Assembly (NCBI RefSeq): GCF_014650915.1
Contig: NZ_BMVW01000005.1
Span: 1 to 64,000 of the forward strand
Reading direction: 5' to 3'
Source of the DNA: Streptomyces poonensis
GTDB lineage: Bacteria > Actinomycetota > Actinomycetes > Streptomycetales > Streptomycetaceae
DNA: 64,000 nt
Shown: positions 24,291 through 30,779 of the stretch, piece after piece
Layout: each line of letters starts with the position of its first letter
How positions within the stretch are numbered: the first letter of the stretch is position 1
Made by a program: the position numbers and the translations under genes
Notes under the pieces: model-generated
What the model was told of the DNA's origin: nothing
Database searches by the model: none
Seen by the model: the letters and a program-made list of their open reading frames with translations, nothing else

Positions 24291-25079
24291 ATGATCGGCA
24301 AGCGGAGCGCGGCGACAGGCCGGACGGAACGGGGACCGTCGGCACCGGTGACGTACGGTCTGATCGCGGCCTGCTGTCTGGTCTTCGCGATCGGGCCGGC
24401 CTCCGGCCTCAGTCCCGGGTACGGCACCGGGGACGAGCTGCTCGCCGCGCAGCGGCTGTACTTCCGCCGCTGGGGCGTCGTGCCCGCCGAGCTGCTGGCC
24501 GGTGACCCGGGCGCGCTGCTCACACCCGTGACCGCGCTGTTCGTCCACGGCACCTGGCTGCACCTCCTCGGCAACATGCTGTTCCTGTACGTGTTCGGGG
24601 CGATGGCCGAGGAACGGATGGGCCGCGTGCAGTTCGTGCTGTTCTATGTGGGCTGCGGATATCTCGCCCTGGTCGGCTACGCGGCCGCCAACGCCGGTTC
24701 CTCGCAGACGCTGGTCGGCGCGTCGGGGGCGATCTCCGCGGTCCTCGGCGCGTTCCTGTACCTGTTCCCCAGAGCGCGGGTCACGAGCCTGTTCCCGTTC
24801 CTTTTCTTCCTGCCGCTGCGCTTCCCGGCCTGGGTGACCCTGCCGTTCTGGGTCGCCCTGCAGTGGGTGGCGGCGGGGCGGGCCACGCGGGGGCCGGGGG
24901 TCGCCTATCTCGCCCATGTCGTGGGATTCGCGCTGGGTTTCGCCTACGCGTGGGTGCGGTACGCGCGTCCGTCCGCGCCGTCCGCTCCCCCGGCCGCGTC
25001 CGCCGCGTCCGCCACATCCGCTCCGGGCGGCCCCGACGGGCCCCCGGCCGGTCCGCCCCGCCCCGGCGAAGCTGAGTAA
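24291..25079 (+). CDS. Rhomboid-family intramembrane serine protease
   Basis: A 262-residue polytopic membrane protein with six likely membrane segments. Rhomboid motifs are present: HGTWLHLLGNMLFLYVFG (loop 1 and the Asn in TM2), catalytic Ser145 in GASGAISAVLGA and catalytic His209 in LAHVVGFALGF. It should cleave membrane proteins within the bilayer. The C-terminal 40 residues are Pro/Ala/Ser-rich and disordered. ATG 24291 lacks a clear ribosome site; upstream in-frame codons would add a basic extension that lacks family support, so the start is only probable. The next gene follows 54 bp downstream. Confidence 0.9.
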   Translation: MIGKRSAATGRTERGPSAPVTYGLIAACCLVFAIGPASGLSPGYGTGDELLAAQRLYFRRWGVVPAELLAGDPGALLTPVTALFVHGTWLHLLGNMLFLYVFGAMAEERMGRVQFVLFYVGCGYLALVGYAAANAGSSQTLVGASGAISAVLGAFLYLFPRARVTSLFPFLFFLPLRFPAWVTLPFWVALQWVAAGRATRGPGVAYLAHVVGFALGFAYAWVRYARPSAPSAPPAASAASATSAPGGPDGPPAGPPRPGEAE

Positions 25080-25133
25080 GGTGAAATCCCCGTGCCGTAA
25101 TCCCCGTGCCGTTCCCCAGGGAGAGAACCAGCC

Positions 25134-25415
25134 GTGATCACCGCGATCGTGCTCATCAAGACCAGCGTCGACCGGATCCCCGAGATCGCCGAGTCGATCG
25201 CCGCGCTGGACTCCGTCAGCGAGGTGTTCTCCGTGACGGGCACCTACGACCTGATCGCCATGGTCCGGGTACGGGCGCATGACGACCTCGCCGAGGTCAT
25301 CCCGGGCCGGATCAGCAAGATCCCGGGCGTCGAGGCGACGGACACGCACGTCGCGTTCCGCACCTACTCCCAGCACGACCTGGAGGCGGCGTTCGCCATC
25401 GGGCTGGACAGCTGA
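25134..25415 (+). CDS. Stand-alone Lrp/AsnC ligand-binding (RAM) domain protein
   Basis: A 93-residue protein covering only the regulation-of-amino-acid-metabolism domain of Lrp/AsnC regulators: ITAIVLIKTSVDRIPEIAE, then VSEVFSVTGTYDLIAMV and HVAFRTYSQHDLE. There is no helix-turn-helix, so it cannot bind DNA alone. Family members oligomerise and bind amino acids, and may modulate full-length Lrp proteins. GTG 25134 follows GGGAGAGAA. The C-terminal FRTYSQHDLEAAF is typical of the actinobacterial group. Probably part of the rhomboid transcript. Confidence 0.9.
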   Translation: MITAIVLIKTSVDRIPEIAESIAALDSVSEVFSVTGTYDLIAMVRVRAHDDLAEVIPGRISKIPGVEATDTHVAFRTYSQHDLEAAFAIGLDS

Positions 25416-25508
25416 GGACACGAGGCGAACCGCTGAGGACACGGGGCGACCCGCCCCCGTCGGAGGCCGGCCGCGCGGGCCCTCGCCCGTCGGCCCGATG
25501 AAGGATTC

Positions 25509-25536
25509 TTCATCTCCGGCTCATCCTGGCCTCCGG
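25509..25536 (+). promoter_or_regulatory. Candidate response-regulator binding site (11-bp direct repeats)
   Basis: TTCATC (25509-25514), CTCATC (25520-25525) and a degenerate CTCCGG (25531-25536) recur every 11 bp with TCCGG and CTGGC spacers. The arrangement matches the one-helical-turn spacing of OmpR-type tandem sites. The same motif lies before the transporter gene at 28050-28077, so both flanks of the OmpR-type two-component system carry it. Confidence 0.5.
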
Positions 25537-25558
25537 TCCGCCCGCGCAGGGTGGTCCC

Positions 25559-25915
25559 ATGGCCTTCTCGCGCAGAATGGCGGCCCTGGCCGCCGTCGTG
25601 GTGGTCCCGCTGGGGATCGCCGCGACCAGTTTCGCCCTCACCGACAGCCCGGAGCCACCGAAGATCCCGGCCGAGGTGGAGCTGGAGAGCGGCACCCCCA
25701 CGGCCACGCCCGGGCCGGACCGGTCCGAGCCGACGCCGAGCGACGAGATCGTGTCGCCGCCTCCGGTGACCGACGGCCCCTCGGACGATGACGACGACGA
25801 CGGCCGCGGCCAGGACGCGGGGAGCGACGGACCCGGTGACGACGACGGACCCGACGACAACGCAACCGGTGACGACGACGGACCGGGCGACGACGGCCCC
25901 GGCGACGACGGCTGA
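25559..25915 (+). CDS. Small secreted or membrane-anchored acidic protein
   Basis: A 118-residue protein with an N-terminal signal or anchor (MAFSRRMAALAAVVVVPLGI, then AATSFALT). The rest is disordered: Pro/Thr/Glu-rich, then a run of Asp/Gly repeats with up to six consecutive Asp. It may bind cations such as calcium or act as a periplasm-facing spacer. The last 128 bp overlap the annotated 5' end of the histidine kinase gene in another frame, so GAC repeats read as Asp here and as Thr there. The response-regulator-like repeats upstream suggest the two-component system controls it. No family recognised. Confidence 0.75.
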   Translation: MAFSRRMAALAAVVVVPLGIAATSFALTDSPEPPKIPAEVELESGTPTATPGPDRSEPTPSDEIVSPPPVTDGPSDDDDDDGRGQDAGSDGPGDDDGPDDNATGDDDGPGDDGPGDDG

Positions 25916-27338
25916 CGACCCGCGCCGGCGGATATCCGCGCGGGTCCGCATCCTGCTGTGGCTGCTGCTCGTGATGGCGGTCGCACTGGCCTCGGTGGCC
26001 ACGACCACCCGCTCGATCCTGCTGCGGGACTCCGAACACCGGATCAACGGCCTGCTCGCCCAGGAGACCGGCGAGTTCAGCGCCTTCGAGGAGCGGGGGG
26101 TCGATCCGGAGACCGGCCGCCCGTTCACCGACCCGGCCCGGCTGCTGCGGGTCTTCCTGGAGCGCCAGTACGCCGATCCGGACGAGGAACTGATCGGGCT
26201 GGTGGGCCGCGAGGGACGCGGCCCCGCGCAGTTCATCCAGCCGCGTGACATCCCGGTCGCCGTGCCCCTGCACGAGGACCCGGGCGCCCGGCGCCGCATC
26301 TTCGACTCGCCCGACTCCAGCGGCACCCTGGACCGGCCCTCCGGCGAGATCCGCTGGGCCAAGGTCGCCGTCGCCCGGGCCGGCGGTGAGCCGGAGGCCG
26401 CGTTCGTCGTCGCCTTCCACCCGGGCCGCGAACAGCAGGGCGCGGACGACGTGTTCCGCGTCCTGCTCGCCATCTCGTGCGTGGCCCTGCTGCTGACGAC
26501 CGGCATCGGCTGGGTGGTCGCCGGACGCATCCTGCTGCCCGTACGGCTGGTGCGCACCGCCGCCGCCGAGATCACCGAGCAGGACCTCACCCGCCGCATC
26601 CCGGTGCACGGCCGGGACGACATCGCCGCGCTCGCCGAGACGTTCAACGCGATGCTCGACCGGCTGGAGCGGGCCTTCGCCGCCCAGCGGGAATTCGTGG
26701 ACGACGCGGGCCACGAGCTGCGCACCCCGATCACCATCGTGCGCGGCCATCTGGAGCTGATGGGCGACGATCCGGCCGAACGGGAGGAGACCGTCCGGCT
26801 GGTCACCGACGAGCTGGACCGGATGAGCCGCATCGTGGAGGACCTGCTGCTGCTCGCCAAGGCCGAACGTCCCGACTTCGTCACTCCCGAGCCGGTCCAG
26901 CTCGCCGAACTCACCGCCGACGTCTACGTCAAGGCCCGCACCCTGGGCGACCGCGACTGGCGGCTCGCCGAGGTCGCCGACCGCGAGACCCGGCTGGACC
27001 CGCAGCGGATCACCCAGGCCATGGTCCAGCTCGCGCAGAACGCCGTGCAGCACACCACACCGGGCCAGACCATCCGCATCGGCTCCCGCGCCGACGGCAC
27101 GCGCGTGGAACTGTACGTCGCCGACTCCGGGCCCGGCGTGCAGCCGCAGGACGCCGAGGTCATCTTCGAGCGCTTCCGGCGCGGCACCGCCCGCCGCGGC
27201 GCGCGCGGCTCGGGCGCGGGGCTCGGACTGTCCATCGTCCGGGCCATCGCCGAGGCCCACGGCGGCCGGGTCCGGCTGCACGACACCGAGGGCGGCGGCG
27301 CCACCTTCGTACTCACCCTGGAAGAGGCACGTACGTGA
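25788..27338 (+). CDS. OmpR-partner sensor histidine kinase
   Basis: Membrane histidine kinase, up to 516 residues. Two transmembrane segments (about residues 52-73 and 224-245) flank an extracytoplasmic domain of 150 residues with no known ligand site, followed by HAMP, HisKA (GHELRTPI, His309) and HATPase_c (QNAVQHTTP N box, DSGPGV, GAGLGLSIV). The start is uncertain: ATG 25788 gives a Thr-rich tail that overlaps the acidic-protein gene, whereas GTG 25836, with GGGGAG 11 nt upstream, or GTG 25869 would shorten it. The domains are unaffected. It overlaps the response regulator gene by 4 nt. Confidence 0.9.
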   Translation: MTTTTAAARTRGATDPVTTTDPTTTQPVTTTDRATTAPATTADDPRRRISARVRILLWLLLVMAVALASVATTTRSILLRDSEHRINGLLAQETGEFSAFEERGVDPETGRPFTDPARLLRVFLERQYADPDEELIGLVGREGRGPAQFIQPRDIPVAVPLHEDPGARRRIFDSPDSSGTLDRPSGEIRWAKVAVARAGGEPEAAFVVAFHPGREQQGADDVFRVLLAISCVALLLTTGIGWVVAGRILLPVRLVRTAAAEITEQDLTRRIPVHGRDDIAALAETFNAMLDRLERAFAAQREFVDDAGHELRTPITIVRGHLELMGDDPAEREETVRLVTDELDRMSRIVEDLLLLAKAERPDFVTPEPVQLAELTADVYVKARTLGDRDWRLAEVADRETRLDPQRITQAMVQLAQNAVQHTTPGQTIRIGSRADGTRVELYVADSGPGVQPQDAEVIFERFRRGTARRGARGSGAGLGLSIVRAIAEAHGGRVRLHDTEGGGATFVLTLEEART

Positions 27339-27997
27339 ACCGCATCCTCATCGTGGAGGACGAGGACCGCATCGCGTCCTTCGTCGAGAAGGGCCTGCGC
27401 GCCAACGGCTTCACCACCACCGTGGTCGGTGACGGCGACGCGGCCTACGAGTACGCCCTGACCGGCGGCTTCGACCTGGTCGTCCTGGACATCGGGCTGC
27501 CCGGCCGGGACGGCTTCACCGTACTGCGCGAACTGCGCGAGGCCCGGGTGACGGTCCCCGTGATCGTGCTGACCGCGCGGGACTCCGTACGGGACACCGT
27601 GGCCGGTCTGGAGGGCGGCGCCGACGACTGGATGACCAAGCCCTTCCGCTTCGAGGAGCTGCTCGCGCGCGTGCGCCTGAGGCTGCGTACGGCGGCCCGG
27701 GCGCCCGAGGTGACGGTGCTGCGCAGCGGCGAGCTCAGCCTGGACCTGCGCACCCGCCGGGCCCGCGCGGACGGGCGGACGGTGGACCTGACGGCCCGTG
27801 AGTTCGTACTGCTGGAGCTGTTCCTGCGGCATCCGGGGCAGGTGCTGTCCCGGGAGCAGATCCTGTCGCACGTGTGGGGGTACGACTTCGACCCCGGCTC
27901 CAACATCGTCGACGTGTATGTACGGGCGCTGCGGAAGAAGCTGGGCTCGGAGCGGGTGGAGACGGTGCGGGGAATGGGGTACCGGCTGCCGGGGTGA
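27335..27997 (+). CDS. OmpR/PhoB-family response regulator
   Basis: A 220-residue regulator. The receiver has VEDEDRI, phospho-acceptor Asp52 in VVLDIGLPG, TARD and Lys in WMTKPF; the winged-helix DNA-binding domain ends REQILSHVWGYDFDPG, VRALRKKLG and GMGYRL. The GTG at 27335 overlaps the kinase stop (GTGA, 27335-27338), implying translational coupling. Likely targets are the acidic-protein gene upstream and the transporter gene downstream, since both carry the same 11-bp-phased TTCATC/CTCATC repeats. Confidence 0.94.
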   Translation: MNRILIVEDEDRIASFVEKGLRANGFTTTVVGDGDAAYEYALTGGFDLVVLDIGLPGRDGFTVLRELREARVTVPVIVLTARDSVRDTVAGLEGGADDWMTKPFRFEELLARVRLRLRTAARAPEVTVLRSGELSLDLRTRRARADGRTVDLTAREFVLLELFLRHPGQVLSREQILSHVWGYDFDPGSNIVDVYVRALRKKLGSERVETVRGMGYRLPG

Positions 27998-28049
27998 GAC
28001 GGGAGCGCGCGAGTGAGGCCCGCGCGCGGGAGCGCCGCGTGAAGTTTCC

Positions 28050-28077
28050 TTCATCCACGGCTCATCGACGGCTCACC
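28050..28077 (+). promoter_or_regulatory. Candidate response-regulator binding site upstream of the transporter
   Basis: TTCATC (28050-28055), CTCATC (28061-28066) and CTCACC (28072-28077), separated by CACGG and GACGG, repeat with an 11-bp period. It is close to the site at 25509-25536 and lies 22 bp before the transporter GTG. Confidence 0.5.
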
Positions 28078-28099
28078 GCCCGGCCGAACCCTGGATGAC

Positions 28100-29518
28100 G
28101 TGACCCTGAACCCCCGCCTCGCCCTCGCCCTCTGCGTGTCGCTGTCCCTGTGCGCGCTGCTCGCGGTGCCCGGGAACCTCCCCGGCCTCGGGGCCGACGC
28201 CCGGCTCACGCTCGCCGTCTTCGCCCTGGCGACCTGCGCCTGGATCGCCACGCCGATCGACGACACGTACATCGCGCTCGGCGCCGGGCTGGCGCTGACG
28301 GTGACCGGGGTGATCAGCAGCGACACGCTGTTCGGCACCCTGGGCGACTCGACCGTGTGGCTGCTGATCTGCGCTTTCGTGCTGGCGGCGGCGGTGACCC
28401 GGACGGGGCTCGCGGGACGCGTGGCGGTGTTCCTGGTCGGCGGGGCGCGCACGGTGCGGCAGCTGACGCATCTGACGACGGCCGCGCTGGTGGTCACGGC
28501 GTTCGCGGTGCCGGCCACCTCCGGCCGGGCGGCCCTCGCGCTGCCGGTGTTCCTGGCCCTCGCCAAGGCGCTCGCCGACCGGAAACGACTGGTCGTGATG
28601 CTGGCGTTGCTGTTTCCGACCGTCATCCTTCTGTCGGCGGTGGCGACCCTGATCGGTGCGGGTGCGCATCTGATCACGGTGTCGGTGCTGTGGGAGGCGA
28701 CCGGGGACCGGGTCGGTTTCGTGGAGTGGCTGCTGCTGGGGCTGCCGCTGGCCGTCGTCAGCTCCCATCTCGCCGCCGAGGCCGTGCTCCTGACGACCAC
28801 GCGGCGTGCGGACCGCGAGGGCCCGGTGCGCATCACGCCCGAGGAGATACAGGAGCACAGCGACCGGCCGGTCACCGGTGCCTGGTCGCAGGCGGAGACG
28901 CGGTGCGCGGCGCTGCTCGGGACGGTCGTGGTGCTGTGGTGCAGCGAGCCGTTGCACCAGGTCTCCCCCGCGGTGGTCGCACTGATCGGCGCGGTCGTCG
29001 CGTCCTCGCCCGCGCTCGGCACCGTGCGCCTGAAGGACGCGCTGAGGACCGTCCCCTGGTCGCTGCTGCTGTTCATGGCGGCGACGATGGCGATGGGCGT
29101 CGCGCTCGCCGACTCGGGCGCGGCGAAGTGGCTGGTGGGCGGGGTGCCGACGGGCGGTGTCCCCCCGGCGCTGTTCCTGGCCGTCGTGATCGTCGTCAGC
29201 ACGGCGGCCCACCTGGTCCTCCAGTCCCGTTCGGCGCGCTCCTCGGTGCTGGTCCCCCTCGTGGTCGCGGCCGCCGTGGGCGCCGGGGTCAACCCGGTCG
29301 CGGCCGCCCTCGCCTCCACCGCCGCCGCGGGCTTCTGCCACACCCTGCCGGCCTCCGCCAAGCCGGTCACGCTCTTCGCCGAGATCCCCGGCACCCCGAC
29401 CTACACCCCACGTGACCTGCTGCGGCTGTCCGCCGTCCTGGCGCCGCTCACGGCCGCGCTGGTCCTGCTCTTCGCCGTCGCGGTGTGGCCGCTGCTCGGC
29501 GTGCCCGTCGTCCGCTAG
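28100..29518 (+). CDS. DASS/SLC13-family anion transporter
   Basis: A 472-residue polytopic membrane protein with 11-13 hydrophobic segments. It resembles the divalent anion:sodium symporter / CitT group, with re-entrant-loop-like segments around VPATSGRAALALP and LPASAKPVTLFAEIP, and a soluble insertion near residue 245. Such transporters import dicarboxylates, tartrate, citrate or sulfate. The glycerate kinase gene 97 bp downstream suggests a C3/C4 hydroxy acid such as glycerate, but this is inference. The GTG at 28100 lies just after the repeats likely bound by the adjacent response regulator. Confidence 0.83.
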   Translation: MTLNPRLALALCVSLSLCALLAVPGNLPGLGADARLTLAVFALATCAWIATPIDDTYIALGAGLALTVTGVISSDTLFGTLGDSTVWLLICAFVLAAAVTRTGLAGRVAVFLVGGARTVRQLTHLTTAALVVTAFAVPATSGRAALALPVFLALAKALADRKRLVVMLALLFPTVILLSAVATLIGAGAHLITVSVLWEATGDRVGFVEWLLLGLPLAVVSSHLAAEAVLLTTTRRADREGPVRITPEEIQEHSDRPVTGAWSQAETRCAALLGTVVVLWCSEPLHQVSPAVVALIGAVVASSPALGTVRLKDALRTVPWSLLLFMAATMAMGVALADSGAAKWLVGGVPTGGVPPALFLAVVIVVSTAAHLVLQSRSARSSVLVPLVVAAAVGAGVNPVAAALASTAAAGFCHTLPASAKPVTLFAEIPGTPTYTPRDLLRLSAVLAPLTAALVLLFAVAVWPLLGVPVVR

Positions 29519-29524
29519 CCCGTC

Positions 29525-29588
29525 GCCCGCCGGCCCGCCAGCCCGCCAGCCCGCCAGCCCGCCAGCCCGCCAGCCCGTCAGCACGTCA
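29525..29588 (+). repeat. Tandem 8-bp repeat (GCCCGCCA)n
   Basis: Eight consecutive octamers between the transporter stop and the glycerate kinase ribosome site. Five are perfect copies of GCCCGCCA (29533-29572), flanked by GCCCGCCG, GCCCGTCA and GCACGTCA. As the unit is not a multiple of three and the tract is non-coding, copy number could vary by strand slippage without frameshift and change the spacing between genes. Confidence 0.9.
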
Positions 29589-29615
29589 GCCCTTCGGCCC
29601 CTGAGGAGTTCACCC

Positions 29616-30779
29616 ATGCTCACCCGTATCGCCGTCGCCCCCAGCGGCTTCAAGGAGTCCCTGTCCGCCCAGGCCGCCGCCGACGCCATCGCGGCCGGTG
29701 TGCGCCGTGTCGTGCCCGGCGCCGAACTCGACCTGATCCCGCTGGTGGACGGCGGCGAGGGCACGGCCGCCGCGCTGGCCGCCGCGACCGGGGGCCGGCT
29801 GGTCGCGCTCGCCGCCACGGGCCCGGTCGGGGAGCGGGTCGGCACCCACTTCGCCCTCCTCGGCTCCCACGGCACGGCGGTGGTCGAGATGGCCGCCGTC
29901 GCGGGGCTCTCCCTCGTCCCGCGCTCCCTGCGCGACCCGGGCGCCACCACCACGTACGGCGTCGGCGAGCTGATCCGCGCCGCGCTCGACACGGGCGTAC
30001 GGCGCGTCCTGGTCGGCTGCGGCGACTCGGGTACGTCCGACGGGGGCGCCGGCGCGCTCCAGGCCCTGGGCGCCCGGCTGCTGGACGCGGACGGCTTCGA
30101 ACTCCCGCCGGGCGGCCGGGAACTGGTCCGGCTGCACCGCGTCGACCCGTCCGGCCTGGATCCCCGGCTGGCGGACACCGAGCTGCTCGTCGCCTGCAAC
30201 CCGTACAACGTGCTGTGCGGCGAGCGCGGCGTCGCCCGCGTCTTCGGCCCCCAGAAGGGCGCGACGCCCGCGCAGGTGGAGGAGCTGTCGGCGGGCCTCG
30301 CGAACTGGGCGCGCGTCCTCACCCGCGATCTCGCCGTCACCGGCACCGATCTGCGCCACGGCCCCGGAACCGGCGCTTCCGGCGGCCTGGGGGCGGGCCT
30401 CGCCGCCCTGGGCGCCCGGCTGCTCCCCCGCTTCGACGTGCTCCTCGACCACCTCGACCTGGACGCCCGGCTGGCCCGCGCCGACCTGGTCCTCACCGCC
30501 GAGGGCGCCCTGGACCGCCAGACGCCCCGCGGCAAGGTCCCGGCCGAGGTGGCCCGCCGCGCCAAGCTGCACGGACGGCCGGTGCTGGCCCTGGCGGGCA
30601 CCCTCGGCGAGGGCGCCCACGACGTGCCCGGCGTGGACGCCTGCCATGGCATCCTGCCCGCCCCCATGGCCCTGGCGGAGGCGCTGCTGCGGGCCGGCGA
30701 ACTCCTCACGGACGCCACCGAGCGCGCGCTGCGGATGATCCTGCTGGGGGCGCGGGTGACGGAGGCCGTCAGGCGGTGA
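29616..30779 (+). CDS. Glycerate kinase (type 1, GlxK-like)
   Basis: Phosphorylates D-glycerate to 2- or 3-phosphoglycerate. The 387-residue protein matches the GlxK/GarK family: IAVAPSGFKESLSAQAAADAI at the start, PLVDGGEGTA, GCGDSGTSDGGAG, FGPQKGATPAQV, GTGASGGLGAGL and DLVLTAEGALDRQT. ATG 29616 follows GAGGAG. It may be co-transcribed with the anion transporter, making a two-gene uptake and entry module into glycolysis. The stop lies 11 nt inside the 3' end of the convergent kinase gene, with no room for a terminator. Confidence 0.93.
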   Translation: MLTRIAVAPSGFKESLSAQAAADAIAAGVRRVVPGAELDLIPLVDGGEGTAAALAAATGGRLVALAATGPVGERVGTHFALLGSHGTAVVEMAAVAGLSLVPRSLRDPGATTTYGVGELIRAALDTGVRRVLVGCGDSGTSDGGAGALQALGARLLDADGFELPPGGRELVRLHRVDPSGLDPRLADTELLVACNPYNVLCGERGVARVFGPQKGATPAQVEELSAGLANWARVLTRDLAVTGTDLRHGPGTGASGGLGAGLAALGARLLPRFDVLLDHLDLDARLARADLVLTAEGALDRQTPRGKVPAEVARRAKLHGRPVLALAGTLGEGAHDVPGVDACHGILPAPMALAEALLRAGELLTDATERALRMILLGARVTEAVRR

